DNA from: a virus
Direction: 5' to 3' (one strand)
IMG/VR virus record: IMGVR_UViG_3300030329_005371
Coordinates: 1-64,000 of that record
DNA: 64,000 bases
The position numbers were made by a program, and so were the translations under genes. The notes below the pieces were generated by a model. That model was not told where the DNA came from and did not search any database. It saw nothing but the letters and a program-made list of their open reading frames with translations. Positions 1 through 6,959 of this stretch are shown here, one piece after another (within the stretch, counting starts at the first letter, position 1; every line of letters starts with the position of its first letter).

Positions 1-4
1 CTCT

Positions 5-58
5 GAGACATTTAATGACAAGTCTCCTCTTGTAATGAGGGGAGGCTTCGTGTATACT
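5..58 (+). promoter_or_regulatory. Phased-box sigma70-type promoter, copy 1
   Basis: Degenerate boxes GAGACA (5-10) and ATGACA (15-20) lie 10 nt apart. TTGTAA (30-35) begins 15 nt after the start of the second box, and TATACT (53-58) follows a 17-nt spacer. The same spacings recur exactly in four other promoters of this block. It should drive the small gene starting at 83. Confidence 0.7.
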
Positions 59-82
59 TGTGAAGTAATCAAGGAGGATTCA

Positions 83-223
83 ATGTCCTATCTCGTCACT
101 GGCCCCATCGCATCCGTTCACGTGAGTGATCGCGTCATCCAGATCTGGAGCGACGATCAGCTTCGTGAGGTCTGCGATTACTTTGATTCAATCGGCGTTT
201 CCTACGACCTCGTAATCGTGTGA
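83..223 (+). CDS. Small hypothetical protein (46 aa)
   Basis: Unknown 46-residue protein starting MSYLVTG. The start at 83 is chosen because a strong Shine-Dalgarno AAGGAGGA lies 71-78 and the promoter -10 at 53-58 puts transcription start near 65. The longer reading from 35 would begin upstream of the transcript. It is acidic with alternating hydrophobic and polar residues and has no recognisable motif. As the first gene behind a phased-box promoter it is probably an early-expressed accessory protein (inference). Confidence 0.65.
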   Translation: MSYLVTGPIASVHVSDRVIQIWSDDQLREVCDYFDSIGVSYDLVIV

Positions 224-273
224 CATTTCGTGACATAATAATCCTTGCGCTTTAAGCGCTCCTATGATATATT
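220..273 (+). promoter_or_regulatory. Phased-box sigma70-type promoter, copy 2
   Basis: GTGACA at 220-225 and 230-235, TTGCGC (245-250), a 17-nt spacer and TATATT (268-273). The first box overlaps the stop codon of the preceding small gene. The promoter drives the MoxR-like operon starting at 322. Confidence 0.75.
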
Positions 274-321
274 TACTACATGAGCGAGGGATGAACCCTC
301 GCCTGACCCTGGAGGCCCATC

Positions 322-1404
322 ATGGCTGTAGACTTCGCAACTTTCCTCTCTGTCGTTCCTCACATCCTTGACGCCAAGCTGCCCGTGCTTCTGCGCGGGC
401 GTCACGGCGTCGGCAAGTCTGAGGTAGTCTACCAGACCGCTGCTGTCCGTGGGCTCCCCGTTGTGGAGCGCCGTGCTTCTCAGATGACTGAGGGTGATCT
501 TCTGGGTCTGCCTGACACAGCCGACACTGATATTGACGGGCGCAAGGCTACCACCTGGAACGCTCCAGACTGGCTTGTGACCGCTTGCACTCAGCCCGTC
601 GTCCTGTTCTTGGACGAGGTTGATCGTGCGACGATGGAGGTCCGTCAAGGGCTCTTTGAGTTGACCGACAGCCGCAAGATCAACGGGTGGAAGCTCCACC
701 CTGAGACTCTGATCATCGCTGCCGTCAACGGTGGCGAGCACGGCGCCCAGTATCAGGTGGGCGAGATGGACCCTGCCGAGCTTGACCGCTGGACCGTCTT
801 CGACGTGGAGCCCAGCGCAGAGGATTGGCTCAAGTGGGCCAATGGCAAGGTTGACAGCGTTCTCTGGGACTTTGTTAACATGAACCGCGCCCATATGGAG
901 CACATCGGTGACTTTGAGCCTAACAAGGTTTACCCGTCCCGTCGTAGCTGGAAGCGGTTCAATGATACCGTGGAGCCCTCCGGTGTGTTCGGTGAGGAAG
1001 GCGATCGCGATCTCCTCTTCAACCTCGCCACTGCCTTCGTCGGGTTTGAGGCTGCGGTCGCCCTGCGTGACTTCGTTGAGAAGTACGAGTGGCAGGTGAC
1101 TGTCGAGGACATCCTTGACGCTGGCGACCTCTCCAAGACCGAGCAGTGGGGCATCAATGACCACTCGGCCATGATCGAGAAGTTTGAGGCTGCGGAGGTC
1201 TTCAAGGAGACTCTGACCGAGGAGCAGATCGCCAACCTCGCTGCCTACTTCGTCAGCCTGCCCTCTGAGGTCGCCATGAAGCTCTGGACCGTCTTGGGCG
1301 ACACCGATAACATTGATAATGTTGTCGCGCTCCACAAGGCTGAGACTGCCGATGGCAAGCGTGTGAGCGACCACCTTGTGGAGATCCTTGGCGGAGCGCA
1401 GTAA
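322..1404 (+). CDS. MoxR-type AAA+ ATPase
   Basis: AAA+ ATPase of the MoxR type (360 aa). Walker A is GRHGVGKS (residues 26-33) and Walker B is VVLFLDEVDR (about 93-102). A polar sensor-1-like stretch IIAAVNGG follows, and the C-terminal half looks like a helical lid. MoxR ATPases act with von Willebrand A (VWA) proteins to remodel or activate target complexes. Here the natural partner is the VWA/HExxH protein at 1880, in the same block and behind the same promoter type. Start: GGAGG 10 nt upstream of ATG 322. Its end overlaps the start of the next gene by one base (TAATG). The target of the pair is unknown. Confidence 0.88.
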   Translation: MAVDFATFLSVVPHILDAKLPVLLRGRHGVGKSEVVYQTAAVRGLPVVERRASQMTEGDLLGLPDTADTDIDGRKATTWNAPDWLVTACTQPVVLFLDEVDRATMEVRQGLFELTDSRKINGWKLHPETLIIAAVNGGEHGAQYQVGEMDPAELDRWTVFDVEPSAEDWLKWANGKVDSVLWDFVNMNRAHMEHIGDFEPNKVYPSRRSWKRFNDTVEPSGVFGEEGDRDLLFNLATAFVGFEAAVALRDFVEKYEWQVTVEDILDAGDLSKTEQWGINDHSAMIEKFEAAEVFKETLTEEQIANLAAYFVSLPSEVAMKLWTVLGDTDNIDNVVALHKAETADGKRVSDHLVEILGGAQ

Positions 1405-1613
1405 TGCGCCCGCTCCGGGTCGGTGACCTTGTGTGCCTGCATGAGCCTCGCCCCGAGAAGTGGCGAGAGAAGCATCACGGTGCGGGCATCGTGACCCGCA
1501 TCGAACTGTTTGCGGAAGGCGACAAGTACCCGCACATCACGGTTAAGTGGCTCAAGTCTGACGAGTCGTTTAAGTTCCTGGCTCAAGACCTCAAGGTGCT
1601 CCATGAAGTCTGA
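1404..1613 (+). CDS. Small SH3-like barrel protein
   Basis: A 69-aa protein with the pattern VGDLV near the N-terminus, a central GAGIV, and a beta strand ITVKWL. This is the layout of a small SH3/KOW-like beta barrel, inferred from pattern alone. It is translationally coupled to the MoxR-like gene by a TAATG overlap and overlaps the next gene by 11 nt. Around a dozen proteins of this look occur in the window. Function unknown; such barrels often bind protein or nucleic acid. Confidence 0.7.
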   Translation: MRPLRVGDLVCLHEPRPEKWREKHHGAGIVTRIELFAEGDKYPHITVKWLKSDESFKFLAQDLKVLHEV

Positions 1614-1806
1614 GTTAAAGATAGGGGATCTCCTCATTTCACGCGATACCGGCAAGCCTGGGTTAATCATGGCGATTCGCGAGGGCAGACAGAACGAGTA
1701 CGGGAGTACCACGCGAAAGCGCAAGGTATACCGCGTCTTTGACGATGGCCGCGAATACTGGCTTCACGATATTGAGGTCCGAGCCAAGTTCATCATCAGC
1801 CCGTGA
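1603..1806 (+). CDS. Small SH3-like barrel protein
   Basis: A 67-aa protein starting MKSELKIGDLLI. The start at 1603 overlaps the previous gene and keeps the IGDLL signature near the N-terminus; a longer upstream reading in this frame would run deep through the previous gene. It repeats the pattern GD(L/I)-turn-GLIM-strand-YWL seen in the gene before it, so the two are probably tandem divergent paralogues. The stop codon sits inside the GTGACA box of the next promoter. Confidence 0.65.
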   Translation: MKSELKIGDLLISRDTGKPGLIMAIREGRQNEYGSTTRKRKVYRVFDDGREYWLHDIEVRAKFIISP

Positions 1807-1856
1807 CAAACCGTGACATCTTTTCTATTGACCTTTACCCTCGCAGGGTGTATATT
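1803..1856 (+). promoter_or_regulatory. Phased-box sigma70-type promoter, copy 3
   Basis: GTGACA 1803-1808 and 1813-1818, TTGACC 1828-1833, a 17-nt spacer, TATATT 1851-1856. The stretch from the second box to the -35 is nearly identical to copy 4. Transcribes the VWA gene at 1880. Confidence 0.82.
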
Positions 1857-1879
1857 TACAGGGTAGCCAGGAGTTTTAC

Positions 1880-3172
1880 ATGTCTGACGATACCAAGCCC
1901 ATCCCGTTCAACTTGAACCTTCACGCCGCTCGCCTTCTTATGCGCGAGCCCTTCTTCGCTGCGCTGTCTCGTCGCATCGACAAGACGCCGACGACTTCGA
2001 TCCCGACCGCTGGCGTTCGTGTCAATCCTGAGCGTGCCCAGTTTGAGCTTCTTTACAATCCTGAGTTCATGGGTCAGTTGAAGGACGAGCACAAGCTGGG
2101 CGTCCTGATGCACGAGTTCTATCACATCATCTTCGAGCATGTGACCGGTCGCAAGCCAGCCGATGGCCTCAAGCGCATCGACAATATCGCGATGGACCTC
2201 GCGATCAACGGTCTGCCCGAGATGAAGGGCAAGCTGCCCTGCGAGTCCGATCCTGGCCCGATGATGCCGAATGGCGAGCCCATGAAGGGCTGTCTGCCCG
2301 GTGAAGGCCCATTTGCCGAGCTTCCCGCTGGTAAGACCTACGAGTGGTATCTGGAAGCCCTTAAAGATATGGCCCAGGAGCAGGAAGAGGGCGACGGTGG
2401 CGAAGGCGAGGGCGAAGGTCAAGGCAGCGGTCAGGGCGATGGCTCTGGTCAGCAAGGTCAAGGCTCTGGCGACCCGTTCGGTGGCGCGGATAGCTTCGAC
2501 TCACATGAGGAGTTCGGTGAGGGCGAGAGCACAACCACCGAGATCGCCAAGGAGCGGCTCAAGGACTCGATCAAGAAGGCAGCAGAGGAGGCCGAGAAGT
2601 CCCGTAACTGGGGCTCTGTGTCCTCTCAGATGCGTCAGGACATCCTTGAGCGCATCCAGACCAAGATCGACTGGCGCAAGGTGCTCCGCTATTTCGTGAA
2701 GACCTCACAGCGCAGCGACAAGCGTTCCACGCCTCGACGCCTTAACAAGCGTTTCCCCAAGGTCCACCCTGGCAAGCGTGTGACCCGTCACGCCAAGATC
2801 GCGATCAGCATCGACCAGAGCGGATCGGTGGATGATCGTATGCTCTCGATGTTCTTCTCCGAGCTTAACAAGCTCGCAGAGATCGCAGAGTTCACGGTGA
2901 TCCCGTTCGACTCGTCCGTGGGCGTGGATAAGATATATGTATGGAAGAAAGGCCAGAACCGCAAGACCGAGCGCGTTATGTGCGGGGGTACGTGCTTCAA
3001 CGCACCGACCAAGTACGTCAACGATCACGGTTTCGACGGTCACATCATCCTGACGGATCTGATGGCTCCCAAGCCGATCGCGTCCAAGTGTCAGCGTATG
3101 TGGATGACGACTAAGGCATACGCCGCTCGTCCATACTTCCAGACCAATGAGCGCGTGATCGCGGTAGACTGA
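1880..3172 (+). CDS. VWA-domain protein with HExxH metallopeptidase-like N-terminus
   Basis: A 430-aa protein in three parts. The N-terminal domain carries MHEFYH (HExxH at residues 78-82) with a further His nearby, as in VWA-associated putative metallopeptidases (DUF2201-like). A Gly/Gln/Glu-rich low-complexity linker covers about 165-200. The C-terminal VWA domain has a MIDAS-type DQSGS near residue 312. This architecture is the known companion of MoxR ATPases, encoded at 322. It has its own phased-box promoter and an SD (CAGGAG) ahead of ATG 1880. Whether the zinc site is catalytic cannot be told from sequence. The natural target is unknown. Confidence 0.85.
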   Translation: MSDDTKPIPFNLNLHAARLLMREPFFAALSRRIDKTPTTSIPTAGVRVNPERAQFELLYNPEFMGQLKDEHKLGVLMHEFYHIIFEHVTGRKPADGLKRIDNIAMDLAINGLPEMKGKLPCESDPGPMMPNGEPMKGCLPGEGPFAELPAGKTYEWYLEALKDMAQEQEEGDGGEGEGEGQGSGQGDGSGQQGQGSGDPFGGADSFDSHEEFGEGESTTTEIAKERLKDSIKKAAEEAEKSRNWGSVSSQMRQDILERIQTKIDWRKVLRYFVKTSQRSDKRSTPRRLNKRFPKVHPGKRVTRHAKIAISIDQSGSVDDRMLSMFFSELNKLAEIAEFTVIPFDSSVGVDKIYVWKKGQNRKTERVMCGGTCFNAPTKYVNDHGFDGHIILTDLMAPKPIASKCQRMWMTTKAYAARPYFQTNERVIAVD

Positions 3173-3180
3173 GGATAGAC

Positions 3181-3474
3181 ATGAAGTATTACATCAGCAA
3201 AACACACATCGGCTTAGACGCCTCTGGGCGCCTCTCAGGCTATGAGACTGTCCTTACCCGTCCCGACACGCTCAAAGCCGCTACAGAGGCTCTCAGGCGC
3301 TATAAAGCCATAGGAATCACGTCCATCCACCTGTGCGAGCATCCCAAGAACTCGCGAAGGTACGGTAAACTTGATCGAGAGGCTGGCAAGCGTCGAGGGA
3401 AGGCCCGAAAGCTGACCCTGGCCGACGTTGCGGCGGATCTCGCAGAGCTTGAGAAAGAGAGTGACAAGTCGTGA
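3181..3474 (+). CDS. Basic hypothetical protein (97 aa)
   Basis: Unknown basic 97-aa protein. The middle is Arg/Lys-rich (SRRYGKLDREAGKRRGKARK) and the C-terminus is an acidic helix. It follows the VWA gene by 8 nt with a GAGG-type ribosome site, so it is probably co-transcribed. Its end overlaps the next promoter's GTGACA boxes. The basic central segment could bind nucleic acid, but no family is recognised. Confidence 0.65.
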   Translation: MKYYISKTHIGLDASGRLSGYETVLTRPDTLKAATEALRRYKAIGITSIHLCEHPKNSRRYGKLDREAGKRRGKARKLTLADVAADLAELEKESDKS

Positions 3475-3514
3475 CATCTTTTCTATTGATCTCTGCTCTC
3501 GCATCGTGTATACT
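3461..3514 (+). promoter_or_regulatory. Phased-box sigma70-type promoter, copy 4
   Basis: GTGACA 3461-3466 and 3471-3476, TTGATC 3486-3491, a 17-nt spacer, TATACT 3509-3514. Transcribes the gene at 3538, which has a GGAGG site at 3528-3532. Confidence 0.82.
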
Positions 3515-3537
3515 TCTCAAGTAACTCGGAGGTTATT

Positions 3538-4386
3538 ATGGCTCGCTCTACTTATGGAACCCGTCTTGAAGCTCTGATCGCGAATCCCGCGATCTCCTCG
3601 CGTGACAAGACCTTCGCGGAGTCTCTTCTCCGCTTCTACACGTCCAAGCGTCGGCTCACTGCCGGTCGCGCTCGCTGCGTTAAGCAGTTGGAGGACCGCT
3701 ATAGCCCCGAGAAGCTCGCCGCTGCTCTGGAGAAGGGTGCGCCTATGCTTGAGCGGCTCAACGCCGTCTGCGAGCGCACAGAGCCCAAGTCTTGGGGTCG
3801 CGGCTTCGTTAACTCGCTCCAGGGTCAGATCATGGCTGGACGCGAGTTGTCCGAGAAGCAGATCAAGACCCTGGAGAAGATCGAGGCTGAGAACAGCGAC
3901 GAGGCGATCAAGGCTCGCGACACGTGGAAGCTCGACTATATCTATGAGAACGATCCCGCGTGGGTGGGTTCCGAGCATCGGAGCGCACGCCATTACGAGG
4001 TCGCCAAGGTCGCCGCTCGCTATTACAAGGCTGCGGGCTACTTTCAGCGTCTTGTTGACTCGATCCTCAATGACGACGGCTTTGTGCCCACGATCGAGCA
4101 GTATAACAAGATCACTAAGAACAAGTTCGCGGTCAAGGTCTTGACGGCACACTTCGCTGATCCCAAGTTCGCCCCTGGCTCGCTTGTCCAGTTCGGTGCT
4201 GGTGCTTCTGGCGCCCTGCGCCGGATCAAGGTGCCCTGTGTCGTGATCTCCAGCAACGGAGGCCCGATCGTCAGCGCAGCAAAGGGCGCGAAAGTTTACA
4301 GCGTGCTGCCGATGGGTAGCGCGAAAACCCTGCTCTGCGAAGAGCGACATCTCAAGAAGGCCCGAAAGGTCGGAGGTAAGAAATGA
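3538..4386 (+). CDS. Hypothetical protein (282 aa)
   Basis: Unknown 282-aa protein, mostly helical and Lys/Arg/Glu-rich. A C-terminal part with alternating hydrophobic strands (about 215-270) could be another small beta barrel (GSLVQFG followed by KVPCVVI and AKVYSV). Preceded by its own phased-box promoter and a GGAGG ribosome site. It overlaps the next gene by ATGA. The strong GC bias at third positions makes long shadow frames on the opposite strand, but the SD and promoter decide for this strand. Confidence 0.78.
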   Translation: MARSTYGTRLEALIANPAISSRDKTFAESLLRFYTSKRRLTAGRARCVKQLEDRYSPEKLAAALEKGAPMLERLNAVCERTEPKSWGRGFVNSLQGQIMAGRELSEKQIKTLEKIEAENSDEAIKARDTWKLDYIYENDPAWVGSEHRSARHYEVAKVAARYYKAAGYFQRLVDSILNDDGFVPTIEQYNKITKNKFAVKVLTAHFADPKFAPGSLVQFGAGASGALRRIKVPCVVISSNGGPIVSAAKGAKVYSVLPMGSAKTLLCEERHLKKARKVGGKK

Positions 4387-4565
4387 TGACCCAGCAACCC
4401 GAAACACGTCCAGACACCGCTATGGAGGTCGCACAGGCCAACTGTGAAGTGATGATCGCCCAGCTTGCGACCTGGGCGCAGATCAAGAGCGGAAACACCG
4501 AGCAGGCGACCGAGGATCTTATGCTCGTCGTCCTGGCTGGTATGAATATCCCAGCGGAGGCATAG
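4383..4565 (+). CDS. Small acidic hypothetical protein (60 aa)
   Basis: A 60-aa helical protein of unknown function, coupled to the previous gene by an ATGA overlap and followed by the next gene after one base. Two Met codons (4383, 4386) could start it; 4383 gives the classic 4-nt overlap. No motif recognised. Confidence 0.6.
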   Translation: MMTQQPETRPDTAMEVAQANCEVMIAQLATWAQIKSGNTEQATEDLMLVVLAGMNIPAEA

Positions 4566-4566
4566 G

Positions 4567-4881
4567 ATGGTCGTAACCGTTCCGCCTTGTCTCGCTGATC
4601 TGCCCAGTGGTCGCTATGCGGTCGCTGGGTCTACTTGGATCCGTGTGCCCGACGATACGAAGTTTGAGGATCTCGACAAGTATATGACCTATGAGCGTAA
4701 ACGCCCTGAGAGCCCTTCTGACGCCTCTGAGCGCGTCTGGGCTGTCGTGGGTAGTAAAGGCGCACGCTACAGCGTGAGAGCCAACCAGGGGCGTTATACT
4801 TGCTCCTGTCCCGGTTTCGGCTGGCGTCGGAAGTGTAAGCACATCGAGCAGGTTAAGAAAGAAAACTGTGACAAGTCGTGA
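4567..4881 (+). CDS. SWIM zinc-finger protein
   Basis: A 104-aa protein ending in a SWIM-type zinc-binding motif, CSCPGFGWRRKCKH (about residues 79-92), the CxC...CxH signature. SWIM fingers mediate DNA or protein binding. The N-terminal half is a short unassigned domain. It closes the 3538-4881 operon, and its last codons overlap the GTGACA boxes of the next promoter. It contains the peptide PESPSD, encoded by a 19-nt sequence that is repeated in the gene at 5196. Confidence 0.8.
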   Translation: MVVTVPPCLADLPSGRYAVAGSTWIRVPDDTKFEDLDKYMTYERKRPESPSDASERVWAVVGSKGARYSVRANQGRYTCSCPGFGWRRKCKHIEQVKKENCDKS

Positions 4882-4921
4882 CACAGATCCGCTTGTAATC
4901 CTCGCCCGCCTATGCTATATT
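4868..4921 (+). promoter_or_regulatory. Phased-box sigma70-type promoter, copy 5
   Basis: GTGACA 4868-4873 and 4878-4883, TTGTAA 4893-4898, a 17-nt spacer, TATATT 4916-4921. Upstream of the genes at 4947 and 5196. Confidence 0.82.
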
Positions 4922-4946
4922 GTCTGAGTAGCCCAAGGAGCACACT

Positions 4947-5165
4947 ATGAGAGACATTTCTGACCCCATCCTTTTCGATCGCGCCTGTGAGCAGTTTGAA
5001 GCTGACATCCTGCCTATGGTTCAGGAAGTCTATGAGCAGGACGGGATCCCTGACTGGCCAGCGCGTTCCGAGGCTTGGCTCGCCTGGACCGATTCACTTT
5101 GTAAGGATGGACTGATTTCTGACTGGCAATACGACAACTGGACTCACCCGCGTTGTTGCGGTTGA
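4947..5165 (+). CDS. Small acidic Trp-rich hypothetical protein (72 aa)
   Basis: Unknown 72-aa acidic protein with six Trp residues and a C-terminal Cys pair (RCCG). A good ribosome site (AAGGAG) precedes ATG 4947, directly downstream of the fifth phased-box promoter. No family recognised. Confidence 0.68.
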   Translation: MRDISDPILFDRACEQFEADILPMVQEVYEQDGIPDWPARSEAWLAWTDSLCKDGLISDWQYDNWTHPRCCG

Positions 5166-5195
5166 TCCGAGATCACATCTACAGGAGATAGACAT

Positions 5196-5741
5196 ATGAA
5201 TACTGAAACTTTGAAAAGCTATAAGCTCACTCAGAACGAATGGCACGTTCTCGCCGCTATTGCTGCTGGTCACTACGCTGCCACGAACTGGCTGAAGGAG
5301 TCACTGACCCTTGACCTTGACGTGCTGGTGCTGGCTGGCCTTGTCGAGCGTGGCGAAGACCGTCCCGTGCTTACGAGCGAAGGCCACGAAGCTGCGGCTG
5401 CGATCGATATGATCTTTGATTGGGATGAGTTCGCTTTCGCAGAATCGCCTGAGAGCCCTTCTGACGGCGAGGAGATGGTTTTCCTTAACGGTGAGCCTAT
5501 CAAGCGTAGCGAAGCCCTGGAGATGGTTGCGGAGCGCCCTAAGCCGCTCTCTGTCGGCTCGCTGGTGCGTCACGTTCCAACCGGTGGCGTGGGGCTCATC
5601 ACGAAGCATACGATGTATGACGCGAACTGGGGCGGGTTCTATGTGGATTTTGTTAAGCCTGTTGACAATGTTATTGATGGTCGCGTTACCAATCAGTTGA
5701 CGCGGATCTTCGATCGTGGTGATAAGTTTGAGAGGATATAG
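5196..5741 (+). CDS. Winged-helix-like N-terminus fused to an SH3-like C-terminus
   Basis: A 181-aa protein. Residues 10-70 (LTQNEWHVLAAIAAG ... LVLAGLVERG ... LTSEGHEAA) read like a MarR-type winged helix. After an acidic linker with the PESPSD peptide, the C-terminus (VGSLVRHVP ... GVGLITK ... FYVDFV) has the SH3-like pattern of the window's small barrel family. A DNA-binding regulator with a barrel appendage is a reasonable guess but is inference. SD CAGGAG precedes ATG 5196. It is the last gene of the GC-rich block. Confidence 0.68.
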   Translation: MNTETLKSYKLTQNEWHVLAAIAAGHYAATNWLKESLTLDLDVLVLAGLVERGEDRPVLTSEGHEAAAAIDMIFDWDEFAFAESPESPSDGEEMVFLNGEPIKRSEALEMVAERPKPLSVGSLVRHVPTGGVGLITKHTMYDANWGGFYVDFVKPVDNVIDGRVTNQLTRIFDRGDKFERI

Positions 5742-5745
5742 AGAA

Positions 5746-5850
5746 ATGGATAATAGAGTTAAATACATCGTTATCGCAATGGATGTATTATGTTGGGGCA
5801 CGTTAGCTTTGCTGGCGGTCCACCACTTCAACTGCCCGCTATCCTTCTAA
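5746..5850 (+). CDS. Small membrane protein (34 aa)
   Basis: A 34-codon frame, ATG 5746 to TAA 5850, preceded by GAGGATATAGAGA. It encodes a short hydrophobic segment (VIAMDVLCWGTLALLAV) fit to cross a membrane. It lies 4 nt after the gene at 5196 and is probably coupled to it. Composition shifts from GC-rich to AT-rich here. Confidence 0.5.
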   Translation: MDNRVKYIVIAMDVLCWGTLALLAVHHFNCPLSF

Positions 5851-5889
5851 AGGTGGCGGGTAACCTGCGTTTACAAGAAGGAGTCGAGA

Positions 5890-6021
5890 GTGCTTAAAAA
5901 GATAATAATAGTATTGGGTGTTATTATAGTATGGGAACAAAGAGATAGTATAGTTCCAGTAGTAGAATCAGTGGTAACCTACGTTATAGCTACTGGATCC
6001 AGTTTTATGGAATCAGTTTAG
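5890..6021 (+). CDS. Small hydrophobic protein (43 aa), GTG start
   Basis: GTG at 5890 with AAGGAG (5878-5883) upstream; stop at 6021. The N-terminus KKIIIVLGVIIVW is a short membrane or signal-anchor segment, followed by a mild amphipathic tail. Unknown function. Confidence 0.45.
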   Translation: MLKKIIIVLGVIIVWEQRDSIVPVVESVVTYVIATGSSFMESV

Positions 6022-6076
6022 TTTATCAGGTATGTAGTGTATAGTTTTATCAAAAGTGTTAGGAAGTGGTGATATT

Positions 6077-6175
6077 GTGTTAGAAAGTGTTATTTTGTGT
6101 GCGATAGTTGTGTATTGTTTTGTGTTTTCATGCGCTTACAGTGTTAGTCTTAGTATGTATATAGACGACATGTAG
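6077..6175 (+). CDS. Possible small membrane peptide (32 aa)
   Basis: A short GTG-started frame (6077-6175) with AGGAAG upstream, encoding a hydrophobic core (VILCAIVVYCFVFSCAYSV). The composition is compatible with a membrane peptide, but the frame is short and the GTG start is weakly supported. Confidence 0.3.
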   Translation: MLESVILCAIVVYCFVFSCAYSVSLSMYIDDM

Positions 6176-6395
6176 ACAGCATGTCCGTAACATGAGTGTT
6201 ACTGCGATGTTACGTGCTTGTGTAACATGAGTGTTATCAACAACTTAGTTTAGGTTCGCCTTATAGCGAATGAAACTGTACGTGACACCTGCGTTCTGCG
6301 CGGCTGTCGCGTGCTGTCGCATTTGTATACAGCATGTTGTTGACATGTGACCGCGCCCCGCAGCATGATCGCGAGGGTAATACAAAAGATATATA
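6176..6395. promoter_or_regulatory. Non-coding stretch with two GTAACA-N4-TGTTAC palindromes
   Basis: No convincing gene in these 220 nt. GTAACATGAGTGTTAC (6187-6202) is a perfect inverted repeat, and GTAACATGAGTGTTAT (6222-6237) is a near copy 35 nt later. GTTAC...GTAAC between them could form another hairpin. This looks like an operator region upstream of the promoter at 6396. Confidence 0.5.
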
Positions 6396-6424
6396 TTGAT
6401 CTTGGATTGGTTATGTGTTATACT
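6396..6424 (+). promoter_or_regulatory. Sigma70-type promoter without GTGACA boxes
   Basis: TTGATC (6396-6401), a 17-nt spacer, TATACT (6419-6424). No GTGACA pair at the spacing seen in the GC-rich block. Sits 18 nt before the small gene at 6442. Confidence 0.65.
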
Positions 6425-6441
6425 ATAGAGGGAGCGATAAC

Positions 6442-6585
6442 ATGCGTGAGCGAACCGATGACAGAATATGGTCGAGAGTAAACAAAAAGAATATACTATT
6501 ATGGTTAGGTTGGTCAGTGTTTAATGTTACATTGTATGTATACATGTTAAATAACCTTAGACACCAACGAAAAGGTCGTCAGTGA
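6442..6585 (+). CDS. Small single-pass membrane protein (47 aa)
   Basis: A 47-aa protein: basic N-terminus with an acidic pair, one transmembrane segment (ILLWLGWSVFNVTLYVYML), then a basic tail RHQRKGRQ. ATG 6442 has GGGAG upstream (6430-6434) and lies just behind a good promoter. Function unknown; small phage membrane proteins of this kind often act in superinfection exclusion or lysis control (inference). Confidence 0.6.
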   Translation: MRERTDDRIWSRVNKKNILLWLGWSVFNVTLYVYMLNNLRHQRKGRQ

Positions 6586-6602
6586 TTGTTGGCTTGTAAC
6601 CT

Positions 6603-6959
6603 TTGTTACCACGTATGGGTACCCCCCTCCCCCCCTACCCGGAATGTGGATCTCCGTACATGTGGGCTATGCTGGCCTGTGCTAAGCCTGTGTTCGATAT
6701 CGCTACCAAATTTTCTGAAACTTTCCGTTTCAAAAAATTGCCCCAAAAAATTTCTGAGATAATTAAAGAGATGACAAGAGATAGAATAATTCAGATATAT
6801 GACGCAGCTAGCAACGGCATAATGAGACCGGAGCAAGCCGCAATATTGCTCTCAGAGGTATGTGAGACCGCCTTGGAGCTATTTAAAATTGTTGAGCAAC
6901 AGAACCTTCGCCTAAAAATTTGTCAGGAAACACATGACCAATCCACGAAAACCACTTGA
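6603..6959 (+). CDS. Helical hypothetical protein (up to 118 aa)
   Basis: Unknown protein whose C-terminal two-thirds is helical (KISEIIKEMTRDRIIQIYD ... QAAILLSEVCETALELF). The frame opens with TTG 6603; ATG 6615 or ATG 6660 are alternative starts, and none has a strong ribosome site. The proline-rich first 20 residues are doubtful. It overlaps the next gene by 26 nt. Confidence 0.5.
   Translation: MLPRMGTPLPPYPECGSPYMWAMLACAKPVFDIATKFSETFRFKKLPQKISEIIKEMTRDRIIQIYDAASNGIMRPEQAAILLSEVCETALELFKIVEQQNLRLKICQETHDQSTKTT

Noticed and set aside
262-1374. Long open frame of 370 codons on the minus strand opposite the MoxR-like gene
   Set aside because: Opposite frame of a GC-rich gene. The + strand has Walker motifs, promoter and SD; the minus reading has no motif and low-complexity Leu/Val/Asp composition.
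1856-2461. Minus-strand frame with a hydrophobic N-terminus
   Set aside because: It looks like a signal peptide only because it reads the Gly/Glu-rich VWA linker backwards; it lies inside the well-supported VWA gene.
3517-4407. Minus-strand open frame of 296 codons opposite the gene at 3538
   Set aside because: Shadow caused by GC-rich third positions; no ribosome site or promoter on that strand, whereas the + gene has both.
6603-6660. Proline-rich first 20 residues of the gene at 6603
   Set aside because: They rest on a TTG start with no ribosome site; a later ATG is equally possible, so they are not treated as a domain.
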